Below are positions 7,810 to 17,375 of a DNA stretch of 64,000 bases, piece by piece. A program made the position numbers and the translations under genes. Below the pieces are notes generated by a model, which was not told the origin of the DNA, made no database searches, and saw only the letters and a program-made list of their open reading frames with translations. The first letter of the stretch is position 1. The number at the start of each line of letters is the position of its first letter. Source of the DNA: Citromicrobium sp. UBA3494 (GTDB lineage Bacteria > Pseudomonadota > Alphaproteobacteria > Sphingomonadales > Sphingomonadaceae); the NCBI GenBank assembly GCA_002377695.1, contig DFQH01000001.1, forward strand, positions 508,093 to 572,092. The letters run 5' to 3'.

Positions 7810-9042
7810 ATGGCAAAAATTCAGGTCAAGAACCCGGTTGTCGAACTCGACGGCGACGAAATGACGAAGATCATCTGGCAGTGGATCCGCGAGCGGCTGA
7901 TCCTCCCCTACCTCGATATCGACCTGAAATATTACGACCTCTCGATCGAAAAGCGCGACGAAACCGAAGACCAGATCACGGTGGATGCCGCCAACGCGAT
8001 CAAGCAGTACGGCGTGGGCGTGAAATGCGCCACGATCACCCCCGACGAACAGCGTGTCGAGGAATTCGACCTAAAGAAGATGTGGGTCTCGCCCAATGGC
8101 ACGATTCGCAACATCCTGGGCGGCGTGGTCTTCCGCGAGCCGATCGTGATCGACAACGTGCCGCGGCTGGTGCCCGGCTGGACCGACCCCATCGTCGTCG
8201 GCCGCCATGCCTTCGGCGATCAGTATCGCGCCAAGGACACGCTCATCCCCGGTGCCGGCAAGCTGCGTCTCGTCTTCGAAGGCGAGGACGGCGAGAAGAT
8301 CGATCTCGACGTGTACGAATTCCAGAGCTCGGGCGTCGCGATGGCGATGTACAACCTCGACGATTCAATCCGCGACTTCGCCCGTGCCTGCATGAACTAC
8401 GGGCTCGACCGTAAGTGGCCGGTGTACCTCTCCACGAAGAACACGATCCTCAAGAAGTACGATGGCCGCTTCAAGGACCTGTTCCAGGAGGTGTTCGACG
8501 CCGAGTTTGCGGACAAGTTCAAGGCCGCCGGGATCACCTACGAACACCGCCTGATCGACGACATGGTGGCCGCCGCGCTCAAGTGGAGCGGCAAGTTCGT
8601 ATGGGCCTGCAAGAACTACGACGGCGACGTGCAGTCCGACGTTGTGGCGCAGGGCTTCGGCTCGCTCGGCCTGATGACTAGCGTGCTGATGACCCCGGAC
8701 GGCGAGACGGTGGAAGCGGAAGCCGCGCACGGCACCGTTACCCGCCACTATCGCCAGCATCAGGAAGGCAAGGCGACTTCGACCAACCCGATCGCCAGCA
8801 TCTTCGCCTGGACGCGCGGCCTGATGTATCGCGGCAAGTTCGACAATACGCCCGATGTCGTCAAGTTCGCGGAAACGCTGGAAAAGGTCTGCATCCAGAC
8901 GGTCGAAAGCGGCCAGATGACCAAGGACCTCGCCCTGCTGATCGGCCCGGGTCAGAGCTGGCTGACGACCGAGCAGTTCTTCGAGGCGATCGTGAACAAC
9001 CTCGAAACCGAGATGAAGAAGCAGGGCTTGGCCCCGGCCTAA
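7810..9042 (+). CDS. icd: NADP-dependent isocitrate dehydrogenase
   Basis: 410 residues, ATG 7810. TCA-cycle oxidative decarboxylation of isocitrate to 2-oxoglutarate with NADP. The sequence is the homodimeric, eukaryote-like type rather than the E. coli type: [19 protein letters not shown] start, [13 protein letters not shown] substrate loop, [20 protein letters not shown] with the metal-binding Asp region, [13 protein letters not shown] and [14 protein letters not shown]. Length is normal. The next gene begins four bases after its stop, so the two are probably co-transcribed. Confidence 0.96.
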   Translation: MAKIQVKNPVVELDGDEMTKIIWQWIRERLILPYLDIDLKYYDLSIEKRDETEDQITVDAANAIKQYGVGVKCATITPDEQRVEEFDLKKMWVSPNGTIRNILGGVVFREPIVIDNVPRLVPGWTDPIVVGRHAFGDQYRAKDTLIPGAGKLRLVFEGEDGEKIDLDVYEFQSSGVAMAMYNLDDSIRDFARACMNYGLDRKWPVYLSTKNTILKKYDGRFKDLFQEVFDAEFADKFKAAGITYEHRLIDDMVAAALKWSGKFVWACKNYDGDVQSDVVAQGFGSLGLMTSVLMTPDGETVEAEAAHGTVTRHYRQHQEGKATSTNPIASIFAWTRGLMYRGKFDNTPDVVKFAETLEKVCIQTVESGQMTKDLALLIGPGQSWLTTEQFFEAIVNNLETEMKKQGLAPA

Positions 9043-9046
9043 GACA

Positions 9047-10702
9047 TTGAGCGGCACTGCAAAGACCAAGGCGCGGCTGGAAGTCCGGCAAGCGAAGCTG
9101 AAGGACGTGCGCGAGATCGCCGATCTCGTCAGCCGCGCCTATGTCGATCTGCCGCCCTATACGCTGGGCGAGATACGCGGGCAATTGAACAACTACCGCG
9201 ACGGCTGCTTCGTGGCCAAGCTCGATGGGCAGATCGTGGGCTACTGCGCCTCGATGCGCCTGTCGGAGAATGTCGCGTTCTCCAACCACACCTGGGACGA
9301 GGTGACCGGCAACGGCTTTGGCAGCCGCCACGATCCGACCGGCGACTGGCTGTACGGCTACGAGATGTGCGTCGACCCCAAGGTGCGTGGCACGCGCCTG
9401 GGGCGTCGCCTGTACGAGGAACGCCGTTCGCTGGCCGAGCGGCTGGACCTTTCGGGCATCGTGTTCGGTGGCCGCATGCCCGGCCTCGCCAACGCGATGC
9501 GCCGCAAGCGCAACAATGCCGAAGGCCCGCAGGATTACCTCGACAAGGTGATCGACAACAAGATTCACGATCCCGTGCTGCGCTTCCAGCTGGCCAATGG
9601 GTTCGAACCGCAGGGCATCCTCGAAAACTACCTGCCCGAAGACAAGAAGTCGAAGGCCTTCGCGGTGCGCATGGTCTGGCGCAACCCCTACGTGGACAGC
9701 GACGCGCCGCGCAAACACCGGCTGCCCCGCGATGTCGAAAGCGTGCGGATCGCCACCTGCCAGCTGCAGGCGCGCGCGGTGTCCGGTTTCGACGAGTTCA
9801 TGCGCCACGTCGAATATTTCGTCGACGTCGCGGCGGACTACGAGAGCGATTTCATCCTCTTCCCCGAACTCTTCACGCTGATGCTGCTGAGCGCGGAGGA
9901 AAAGGAACTGAGCCCGATCGAAGCGATCGAGGCGCTGAGCCGCTATACCCCGAAAATCCGCCAGAAGCTGAGCGAGATGGCGCTCAGCTACAACATCAAC
10001 ATCATCGGTGGTTCGCACCCTACGCGGATGGACGACGGTGACATCCACAATGTCGCCTATGTGTGCCTGCGCGACGGATCTATCCATGCACAGGAAAAGA
10101 TCCACCCGACGCCAAACGAGGCCTACTGGTGGAACATCAAGGGTGGCGATTCGATCGACGCCATCCCCACCGACTGCGGGCCGATCGGCGTGCTGATCTG
10201 CTACGACAGCGAATTCCCCGAACTGGCGCGCCGCCTGGTCGACGAAGGCGCGCGCATCATATTCGTGCCCTTCTGCACGGACAGCCGTCAGGGTTACATG
10301 CGCGTGCGTTACTGCGCGCAGGCCCGCGCGATCGAGAATCAGTGCTTCACCGTCCTCAGCGGGAACGTCGGCAACCTGCCCAACGTGGCGAACATGGATA
10401 TCCAGTACGCGCAAAGCTGCATCCTGACGCCCTGCGACTTCCCCTTCGCGCGCGACGGGATTGCTGCCGAGGCGAGCGAGAACGTCGAGACGCTGACGAT
10501 CAGCGACGTAAACCTCGCGGACCTGAGCTGGGCGCGTGCCGAAGGCACGGTGCGCAACCTCGCGGATCGCCGCTTCGATCTCTACCAGATCGAGTGGGAC
10601 AAGCGCGTGGGCCAGGTTTCGCCGCGCATCGGCGAGGCTGAATCCGAAGCTGCCGCGCAGGATACCCAGCCCACCGGTCCGCGCACCCCGGGTGGCGGTT
10701 GA
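9047..10702 (+). CDS. bifunctional GNAT acetyltransferase / carbon-nitrogen hydrolase fusion
   Basis: 551 residues. Start is TTG 9047, four bases after the icd stop; no upstream ATG in this frame is suitable. The N-terminal half (about 10-200) is a GNAT domain with the acetyl-CoA loop DPKVRGTRLGRRLYEER. The C-terminal half (about 225-520) is a nitrilase-superfamily domain with the Glu-Lys-Cys triad visible in ILFPELFTLM, HAQEKIHPTP and LICYDSEFPE. Proteins with this fusion occur across bacteria, but their substrate is not established. Tight linkage to icd suggests shared expression more than shared pathway. The last 20 residues are proline-rich and probably disordered. Confidence 0.9.
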   Translation: MSGTAKTKARLEVRQAKLKDVREIADLVSRAYVDLPPYTLGEIRGQLNNYRDGCFVAKLDGQIVGYCASMRLSENVAFSNHTWDEVTGNGFGSRHDPTGDWLYGYEMCVDPKVRGTRLGRRLYEERRSLAERLDLSGIVFGGRMPGLANAMRRKRNNAEGPQDYLDKVIDNKIHDPVLRFQLANGFEPQGILENYLPEDKKSKAFAVRMVWRNPYVDSDAPRKHRLPRDVESVRIATCQLQARAVSGFDEFMRHVEYFVDVAADYESDFILFPELFTLMLLSAEEKELSPIEAIEALSRYTPKIRQKLSEMALSYNINIIGGSHPTRMDDGDIHNVAYVCLRDGSIHAQEKIHPTPNEAYWWNIKGGDSIDAIPTDCGPIGVLICYDSEFPELARRLVDEGARIIFVPFCTDSRQGYMRVRYCAQARAIENQCFTVLSGNVGNLPNVANMDIQYAQSCILTPCDFPFARDGIAAEASENVETLTISDVNLADLSWARAEGTVRNLADRRFDLYQIEWDKRVGQVSPRIGEAESEAAAQDTQPTGPRTPGGG

Positions 10703-10778
10703 TTTCACCTTGTCCCTTGTGCCGCATTGCAGCGGATCGAGGGTTCAAAGTCAGGCAAACCGGGGTATAGGCTGAACC

Positions 10779-12542
10779 GTGGCTGGCGAACTCGAACCGA
10801 CAACCGCGCTTTCCGATGCGCTGGTAATCCTGGGCGCAGCAGGGATCGTCATCCCGCTGTTCGCACGCTTTCGCATCACGCCCGTGATCGGTTTCCTGCT
10901 GATCGGCATTCTGGTGGGGCCCTATGGATTGGGCGCGCTCACCCCTGAAGTCGCATGGCTGACGCATGTGACGATATCGGAACCGGATTCGCTCGACATA
11001 TTCGCCGAGTTCGGGATCATCCTGCTGCTGTTCACGATCGGTCTGGAGCTTTCGTTCAAGCGCCTGTGGCAAATGCGCAAGCTGGTCTTCGGCCTCGGCG
11101 CGCTTGAGCTGCTCATCATCGGCAGTTCGATTGCGCTGCTGCTGGCCATGATGGGCCAGTACTGGACCGGGGCGATGGCTCTTGGCCTTGCGCTGGCGCT
11201 GTCCTCCACCGCCATCGTGCTTCCGATTTCAGGCACCAATTCGCCCGTCGGCCGCGCCGCGCTTTCGATGCTGCTGTTCGAAGATATCGCCATCGTGCCG
11301 ATCATCTTCATGCTCGGCGCGCTCGCCCCCTATGCACAGGCCGACGGGATGACCGGCTTGTGGACGACACTCTGGCAGGGCGCCGCGGTGGTCGCGGCCC
11401 TGCTGGTGGTCGGTCGCTACGCGCTGCCGATCCTGTTCGCGCAGGCCGCCCGTACCAAGAGCCCGGAGGTATTCCTGGCGGCAACGCTGCTGGTGGTTAT
11501 CGGCGCCAGCCTCGCCACCGGCGTTGCAGGCCTCTCCCCCATCGTCGGGGCGCTGATCGCCGGCCTGCTGATCGCGGAGACCGACTTTCACGGAGAAGTC
11601 GAAGCGATTATCGAGCCGTTCAAGGGCCTCGCGCTCGGTATCTTCCTGATTACCATCGGCATGAGTATCGACTTGCAGGTGCTGGGTGCAAACCTCGGCA
11701 CGATCCTCACCGCAGTCGTGCTTGTGGTAACCTTCAAGGCCTTCGTCACGGGCATGCTGCTGCGGCTGATGGGCGCACGGCGCAATACTGCGACGGAGAC
11801 CGGCATCCTGATGGCGAGCCCGTCCGAAACCACGCTGATCGTCCTGACTGCCGCCAGCTCGGCCATGCTGATTCAGCCCGGAACGACACAGTTCTGGCAG
11901 ATCGTCACCGCTATCGGCCTGACGATAACGCCGCTGCTCGCACTGGTCGGTCGTGCGGTGGCGCGCCGGGTGGATTCGGTGCCCGATATTTCTCCCGACG
12001 ATACCTTGCCGGCCGGGCGGGTCATCGTCGTGGGTGGCGGGCGTGTCGGGCGTCTGGTGGCAGACATGCTCACCGTCCATGGAAAGCCCTATATCAGCAT
12101 CGAATCCGACGCCGATCTTGTGCAGCAGGACAAGCGCGACGGCTACAATGTCTATTTCGGCAACGCCTCCCGGCGCGAGACGCTGCAGGCGTTGCGGGTG
12201 CAGGATGCTGCGGCCATCGTGCTGACCATGGATGCGCCGGTACTCGCGCAGCGTCTCGTCGCGCGGCTGCGCAAGGCCTATCCCGATCTGCTGATCGTCA
12301 GCCGCGCACGCGATATCCAGCATGCGGCCGAGCTCTATCGCGCCGGCGCAAGCCACGCCGTCCCCGAAACGCTGGAAAGCTCGCTGCAGCTTTCCGAGGC
12401 GGTGCTGGTCGACATCGGCGTGGCGATGGGGCCCGTCATCGCCTCGATCCACGAAAAGCGTGACGAGTACCGTACGCAGATTCAGACCGAGGGCGCGCTG
12501 GAACACGCGCCCAAGCTCCGCACGAGCACCGCGGAAGGCTGA
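10779..12542 (+). CDS. CPA2-family cation:proton antiporter with TrkA-N domain (KefB/C-like)
   Basis: 587 residues, GTG start at 10779. The first about 390 residues hold roughly 12 hydrophobic segments of the Na+/H+ exchanger fold (FRITPVIGFLLIGILVGPYG, LALALSSTAIVLPIS, LFEDIAIVPIIF, GLSPIVGALIAGLLIAET). A cytoplasmic Rossmann RCK/TrkA-N domain follows, with RVIVVGGGRVGRLVADML as nucleotide-binding loop and a later EAVLVDIGVAMG. Family role: K+ or Na+ efflux coupled to H+, gated by ligand binding to the RCK domain. No KefF/KefG ancillary gene is adjacent. Confidence 0.9.
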   Translation: MAGELEPTTALSDALVILGAAGIVIPLFARFRITPVIGFLLIGILVGPYGLGALTPEVAWLTHVTISEPDSLDIFAEFGIILLLFTIGLELSFKRLWQMRKLVFGLGALELLIIGSSIALLLAMMGQYWTGAMALGLALALSSTAIVLPISGTNSPVGRAALSMLLFEDIAIVPIIFMLGALAPYAQADGMTGLWTTLWQGAAVVAALLVVGRYALPILFAQAARTKSPEVFLAATLLVVIGASLATGVAGLSPIVGALIAGLLIAETDFHGEVEAIIEPFKGLALGIFLITIGMSIDLQVLGANLGTILTAVVLVVTFKAFVTGMLLRLMGARRNTATETGILMASPSETTLIVLTAASSAMLIQPGTTQFWQIVTAIGLTITPLLALVGRAVARRVDSVPDISPDDTLPAGRVIVVGGGRVGRLVADMLTVHGKPYISIESDADLVQQDKRDGYNVYFGNASRRETLQALRVQDAAAIVLTMDAPVLAQRLVARLRKAYPDLLIVSRARDIQHAAELYRAGASHAVPETLESSLQLSEAVLVDIGVAMGPVIASIHEKRDEYRTQIQTEGALEHAPKLRTSTAEG

Positions 12543-12552
12543 AAGACAACAC

Positions 12553-13107
12553 ATGTTGGAACGGATCGCCAGCAGATCGGATTGCGCGAACTGCGCGGCG
12601 CTGTGCTGCGTTGCCTATCCCTCCGACGATATGCCTGGCTTCGCGGCTAGCAAGCGCAGTGGCGAGCCCTGCCCCCGGTTGGCCCAGTGCGGCACTTGCA
12701 CCATTTATGAAGACCGTGAACGCCTCGGCTTTGGTGGTTGCATCGCTTACGAATGCTTCGGCGCGGGCCAGTTCGTGACCCAGGCGCTGTCGCATCGCGG
12801 GGCCCAGCCGGGCCGAACGGTGGCGACGCAAGCCATGATCGATCGCTTCCTGCAGGTTCGCCCGGCTTTCGACCTGCTGCATCTGGCGCAGCGCCTGGCA
12901 GGCGATAACCTTCCGCCCGAACGCGAAAGTCGTCGTGTCTCCATCGTCCGATCACTGGAGGATGCGCTTCTCAGCGGCGATCCGGCCAGCGTCGAGCATG
13001 TTCTTCTGCCTGCGAAAGCCGCCCTTCGAGATCTTTACGCGGGCAGAAGTATGGAAAATCGCAAAGGAAATTTGAACTCTCGCCGCGCTCACGCATTGGT
13101 CGGGTGA
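12553..13107 (+). CDS. cysteine-cluster protein (YkgJ-like zinc/iron-chelating domain)
   Basis: 184 residues from ATG 12553, ten bases after the antiporter stop. The N-terminal third carries eight or more cysteines spaced as in YkgJ-type putative metal-chelating domains: CANCAALCC, then EPCPRLAQCGTC, then GGCIAYECFG. The rest is helical and charged, without recognised motifs. Close spacing suggests it shares a transcript with the antiporter. Biochemical function of the family is unproven. Confidence 0.7.
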   Translation: MLERIASRSDCANCAALCCVAYPSDDMPGFAASKRSGEPCPRLAQCGTCTIYEDRERLGFGGCIAYECFGAGQFVTQALSHRGAQPGRTVATQAMIDRFLQVRPAFDLLHLAQRLAGDNLPPERESRRVSIVRSLEDALLSGDPASVEHVLLPAKAALRDLYAGRSMENRKGNLNSRRAHALVG

Positions 13108-13118
13108 AGGAGAGAAAA

Positions 13119-13307
13119 ATGTCCGATATCGACCCGACCAAACCGATCCCGAACGACGAAAAGTTCAAGCCGCAGAATGTCGAAGGCAAGGGCAAGGCGA
13201 AGCCGTCGGCGCGCCGCGATGCCAGCCGCCCGGCAGATACCGGCGGTGAGGGCATCAATCGCGGGAGCGAACCCGACGCGCGCCGCGCCGGCAGCGGCGC
13301 ACGCTAG
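13119..13307 (+). CDS. small basic hypothetical protein
   Basis: 62 residues; ATG 13119 with a near-perfect AAGGAGAG site five bases upstream, which is the main support for a real gene. The sequence is hydrophilic and rich in Lys, Pro, Gly and Arg (PQNVEGKGKAKPSARRDAS), almost certainly disordered; no family recognised. It ends nine bases before the convergent alaS stop. Confidence 0.65.
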   Translation: MSDIDPTKPIPNDEKFKPQNVEGKGKAKPSARRDASRPADTGGEGINRGSEPDARRAGSGAR

Positions 13308-13316
13308 GCCCGAACC

Positions 13317-15980
13317 TCAGGCGCTGACCGCTTCGCGCAGCGCCTGACGCACGGCATCGAGCGCGGCCTCGGCCTTCGACGGGTCGGGGCCGCCGCCTTG
13401 TGCCATGTCCGGGCGGCCGCCGCCGCCCTTTCCTCCCAACACCGCGACGCCCGCGCGCACCAGATCGACCGCGCTGAAGCGATCCGTGAGATCGTCCGTC
13501 ACCGCCACGGCAAACGCAGCCTTGTCCTCGCCTGCCGCACACAACGCCGCCACGCCGGAGCCGAGGCGCTGTTTGGCCTCGTCCAGTAGCGGGCGCAATT
13601 CCTTGGGGTCCAGCCCCTCGATCACCTGGCCGGAGAAGGCGATCTCGCCCACCTTTTCGGTCTGCGGTCCAGCGGCGCTCCCGCCGCCACCAAGGGCCAG
13701 CTGCTTCTTCGCCGCCGCCAGTTCCTTTTCGAGCCGCTTGCGTTCGTCGAGAAGCGCCTCGATGCGGCCCGTGACTTCGTCCGGCGTCGTGCGCAGCGCG
13801 GCGGCAGCATCCTTCAGCCCTTCCTCCCGCGCAACCAACCAGGCACGAGCCGCCTCTCCGGTCAGCGCCTCGATCCGGCGTACGCCCGAACTGACCGCAC
13901 TTTCCGAAACGATCCGGAACAGCTGGATGTCGCCCGTCGCATTCACATGTGTCCCGCCGCACAGTTCCACCGAGTAGGTTCGCCCCTCGCCGCTGGCGCG
14001 CCCCATCGACAACACGCGAACCTCGTCACCGTATTTTTCGCCGAACAGGGCAAGTGCCCCTGCTTCCACCGCTTCGTCAGGCGACATGAGGCGGGTATCG
14101 ACCGGCTCGTTGGCGCGAATCTCGGCATTCACTTCGGCTTCGATGGCCGCGATATCTTCTGCGGTGAGCGGCGTCGGATGAGAGAAGTCGAACCGCATGC
14201 GACCTTCCGCCACCAGCGAGCCCTTCTGCGTCACGCCCTCGCCAAGCCGATTGCGAAGCGCTGCATGAACGAGGTGCGTGGCCGAGTGATTGGCCCGGAT
14301 ACGATCGCGCCGGTCCACATCGATCGACAGGCGCACTTCGTCGCCCACCGTGACGCTGCCCGCTTCCACGACGCCCTGATGGGTGTGCAGGCGACCGAGC
14401 GGCTTGCCAGTATCACGTACCGCGATCCGCAGCCCCGCATGGGTACTGATGGTTCCGCTATCGCCCGACTGGCCACCGCTTTCGCCATAGAAGGGCGTCT
14501 GATTGGTAAGGAGGACAACCTCGTCCCCCTCCCCGGCGGACTGGACCTCCGCGCCGTCCTTGACGATGGCAACCACGCGCCCCTCGCCCTGGCTTGCCGA
14601 GTAGCCGGTAAATTCCGTCGCGCCCTCGCGCTCGGCAATGGCGAACCAGACTTCGCTGTCGGCTGCCTCGCCGCTGCCTTTCCATGCGGCGCGCGCCGCC
14701 TCTCGCTGGCGGGCCATTGCGGCATCGAAGCCATCACGGTCTACAGCGATGCCCTGCGCGCGAAGAGCGTCTTCGGTCAGATCGTAGGGGAAGCCGTAGG
14801 TATCGTAGAGCTTGAAGGCGACCTCGCCATCGAGTTCGTCACCCTTCGCAAGATTGCCGGTCGCCTCGTCGAGCAGCCGCAGGCCCTTCTCCAGCGTTTC
14901 GCGGAAGCGGGTTTCTTCGCGTTCGAGCGTTTCCTCGATCAGCGCCTGTCCCCGTACGAGTTCGGGATAGGCCTGCCCCATCTCGCCGACGAGCGTCGGG
15001 ACAAGTCGGTGCATCAAAGGGGTTTCCGCGCCCAGCAGGTGGGCGTGGCGCATGGCGCGTCGCATTATCCGGCGCAGCACGTACCCGCGCCCCTCATTGG
15101 AGGGGAGCACGCCGTCGGCGATCAGGAATCCGGTAGCGCGCAGGTGGTCCGCGATGATCCTGTGGCTGGCGATGGTCGCCTCGCTCGCGCCTTCGTGCAG
15201 TTGCGCCTCGGCTGCGGCGATCAGCGTCTTGAAGGTATCGGTATCGTAGTTGTTGTGCACGCCCTGAAGGACGGCCGCGATCCGCTCCAGCCCCATACCG
15301 GTGTCGATGTTCTGGCTCGGCAGGTCACCCACGATCTCCCCGCCCCGCTGCTCGTTCTGCATGAACACCAGGTTCCAGATTTCTACGAAACGGTCGCCAT
15401 CTTCATCGGGGGATCCAGGCGGGCCACCGGCGATATGGTCACCGTGATCCCAGAAGACTTCCGAGCACGGGCCGCAGGGGCCGTCGTCCCCCATAGCCCA
15501 GAAATTGTCCTTGGTGGCGATGCGGATGATGCGCTCTTCCGGGAGACCCGCGATCTTCTGCCACAAGGCGTAGGCCTCGTCGTCGGTGTGGTAGACGGTG
15601 GCGAGCAGTCGATCCGGATCGAGCCCGAACTCCTTGGTCAGCAAGGTCCAGGCATGTTCGATCGCCTGTTCCTTGAAGTAGTCCCCGAAAGAGAAATTGC
15701 CGAGCATCTCGAAGAAAGTGTGGTGCCGGGCGGTATAGCCGACATTGTCGAGATCATTGTGCTTGCCCCCTGCGCGCACGCATTTCTGCGCGCTGACCGC
15801 GCGGGGGGCAGGCGGGGTTTCGAGCCCCGTGAACACGTTCTTGAACGGAACCATGCCCGCGTTGACGAACATCAGGCTGGGGTCGTTGTGCGGCACCAGC
15901 GGTGCGGATGGGACGCGGGCATGGCCCCTTTTTTCGAAATACTCGATGAAGGTCCGGCGGATGTCGTTGGTGCTCGTCAT
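13317..15980 (-). CDS. alaS: alanine--tRNA ligase
   Basis: 887 residues, full length for the family. Charges tRNA-Ala. N-terminal class II catalytic core ([20 protein letters not shown] opening; [18 protein letters not shown] motif), then the editing domain with zinc-binding residues in [13 protein letters not shown] and [14 protein letters not shown], and a C-terminal C-Ala domain with a coiled coil (about 720-770, [20 protein letters not shown]) and a Gly-rich end [16 protein letters not shown]. Downstream of recA on the same strand, separated by a terminator, as in many alphaproteobacteria. Confidence 0.97.
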   Translation of the reverse strand: MTSTNDIRRTFIEYFEKRGHARVPSAPLVPHNDPSLMFVNAGMVPFKNVFTGLETPPAPRAVSAQKCVRAGGKHNDLDNVGYTARHHTFFEMLGNFSFGDYFKEQAIEHAWTLLTKEFGLDPDRLLATVYHTDDEAYALWQKIAGLPEERIIRIATKDNFWAMGDDGPCGPCSEVFWDHGDHIAGGPPGSPDEDGDRFVEIWNLVFMQNEQRGGEIVGDLPSQNIDTGMGLERIAAVLQGVHNNYDTDTFKTLIAAAEAQLHEGASEATIASHRIIADHLRATGFLIADGVLPSNEGRGYVLRRIMRRAMRHAHLLGAETPLMHRLVPTLVGEMGQAYPELVRGQALIEETLEREETRFRETLEKGLRLLDEATGNLAKGDELDGEVAFKLYDTYGFPYDLTEDALRAQGIAVDRDGFDAAMARQREAARAAWKGSGEAADSEVWFAIAEREGATEFTGYSASQGEGRVVAIVKDGAEVQSAGEGDEVVLLTNQTPFYGESGGQSGDSGTISTHAGLRIAVRDTGKPLGRLHTHQGVVEAGSVTVGDEVRLSIDVDRRDRIRANHSATHLVHAALRNRLGEGVTQKGSLVAEGRMRFDFSHPTPLTAEDIAAIEAEVNAEIRANEPVDTRLMSPDEAVEAGALALFGEKYGDEVRVLSMGRASGEGRTYSVELCGGTHVNATGDIQLFRIVSESAVSSGVRRIEALTGEAARAWLVAREEGLKDAAAALRTTPDEVTGRIEALLDERKRLEKELAAAKKQLALGGGGSAAGPQTEKVGEIAFSGQVIEGLDPKELRPLLDEAKQRLGSGVAALCAAGEDKAAFAVAVTDDLTDRFSAVDLVRAGVAVLGGKGGGGRPDMAQGGGPDPSKAEAALDAVRQALREAVSA

Positions 15981-16095
15981 GATGCAGCCGAGTTAGGCAA
16001 GAAGCACCCTACCGACAAGCTTTCGCAGAACGGCGGCGGTACAAGGCGGTGGATCAAACCATCCTCCCGCCCTGTTCGGACGCGCCCCCAACGGA

Positions 16096-16141
16096 AAAGC
16101 CGGTTGCGATGCCTTCACGAGGAAGGGCCGCAACCGGCTTT
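16096..16141 (-). terminator. recA terminator
   Basis: Perfect 13-bp inverted repeat AAAGCCGGTTGCG (16096-16108) / CGCAACCGGCTTT (16129-16141), 45 bases beyond the recA stop. On the minus strand the stem ends in a TTTT run. It separates recA from alaS. Confidence 0.85.
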
Positions 16142-16185
16142 CCGGGTTTCCGGGCGCTCCCTTGCGCCCGCTAGAGAAGAAGGGA

Positions 16186-17247
16186 TCAGTCCTCCGCGTC
16201 AGGACCGACCATCATCTCCTCGGCGACATCGTCGGTCTTGCCGCGAATCGCAGCCTCCAACTTGTCGCAAATCTCGGGGTTTTCCTTGAGGAAGGTCTTA
16301 GCGTTCTCGCGCCCCTGGCCGATCCGGGTCGAGTTGTAGGAGAACCACGAGCCCGATTTCTCGACGATTCCCGCCTTCACGCCGAGATCCAGAATTTCCC
16401 CGATCTTCGAAATGCCCTGGCCGTACATGATGTCGAATTCGACCTGCTTGAACGGCGGGGCGACCTTGTTCTTGACCACCTTCACGCGGGTCGAGTTGCC
16501 GATGATCTCGTCGCGGTCCTTGATCTGGCCCGTGCGCCGGATATCGAGTCGCACCGAAGCATAGAACTTGAGTGCGTTGCCACCGGTGGTCGTCTCCGGG
16601 TTTCCGTACATCACGCCGATCTTCATGCGCAGCTGGTTGATGAAGATCACCATGCACTTCGACCGGTTGATCGAGCCGGTGAGCTTGCGCAGCGACTGCG
16701 ACATCAGACGGGCCTGCAGGCCAACATGGCTGTCGCCCATCTCGCCCTCGATCTCGGCACGGGGCACCAGTGCGGCCACCGAATCGACCACCAATACGTC
16801 GATCGCGTTCGAGCGAACAAGCGTGTCGGTAATTTCGAGCGCCTGCTCGCCCGTATCCGGCTGCGAGACAATCAGCTCGTCGATATCGACCCCCAGTTTG
16901 CGGGCGTAGACGGGGTCCAGTGCATGCTCCGCGTCGACGAAGGCTGCCGTGCCGCCGGCCTTCTGCGCCTCTGCGATCACATGCAGTGCAAGCGTCGTCT
17001 TGCCAGAGCTTTCCGGCCCGTAGACCTCAATCACACGCCCCTTGGGCAAGCCACCAATGCCGAGTGCAATGTCGAGCCCCAGCGATCCGGTCGAAATCGA
17101 TTCGACGTTCATCGCTTCCTTGGAGCCCAGTTTCATTGCCGAGCCCTTGCCGAAGGCCCGGTCGATCTGTGCGAGGGCGGCGTCGAGCGCCTTCTGACGG
17201 TCCACGTTGCTTTCCTTGTCATCTACCAGCTTGAGTTTCGCAGCCAT
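16186..17247 (-). CDS. recA: recombinase RecA
   Basis: 353 residues, usual length. ATP-dependent strand exchange and co-protease for LexA. Walker [10 protein letters not shown], the L1/L2 DNA-binding loops ([34 protein letters not shown]) and Walker B-type [12 protein letters not shown] are all present. A LexA box overlaps its promoter (17325-17339). It lies between cckA upstream and alaS downstream, all on the minus strand, but has its own promoter and terminator. Confidence 0.98.
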   Translation of the reverse strand: MAAKLKLVDDKESNVDRQKALDAALAQIDRAFGKGSAMKLGSKEAMNVESISTGSLGLDIALGIGGLPKGRVIEVYGPESSGKTTLALHVIAEAQKAGGTAAFVDAEHALDPVYARKLGVDIDELIVSQPDTGEQALEITDTLVRSNAIDVLVVDSVAALVPRAEIEGEMGDSHVGLQARLMSQSLRKLTGSINRSKCMVIFINQLRMKIGVMYGNPETTTGGNALKFYASVRLDIRRTGQIKDRDEIIGNSTRVKVVKNKVAPPFKQVEFDIMYGQGISKIGEILDLGVKAGIVEKSGSWFSYNSTRIGQGRENAKTFLKENPEICDKLEAAIRGKTDDVAEEMMVGPDAED

Positions 17248-17301
17248 CGCACGCTCTCCTTGATGTGCCTAGTCGGGCCGAGCCCTTATCGACATGAGCA
17301 A

Positions 17302-17330
17302 TATGTACCGCTTATGTTCTAAAAGAACAA
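17302..17330 (-). promoter_or_regulatory. recA promoter
   Basis: On the minus strand TTGTTC (17325-17330), a 17-base spacer and TACATA (17302-17307). The -35 hexamer is embedded in the LexA operator, so repressor binding would block polymerase. About 55 bases from the -10 to the recA ATG. Confidence 0.7.
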
Positions 17331-17339
17331 GGGGAGAAC
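17325..17339 (-). promoter_or_regulatory. LexA (SOS) box of recA
   Basis: Minus-strand GTTC-N7-GTTC, an exact match to the alphaproteobacterial SOS operator. It covers the -35 element of the recA promoter. Confidence 0.85.
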
Positions 17340-17375
17340 GAAAATTCCTCGATCCAGGCACTCTGGCCTGTGGAA

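Noticed and set aside
13947..16289. 780-codon frame antisense to alaS
   Set aside because: Typical GC-rich antisense shadow of a long conserved gene.
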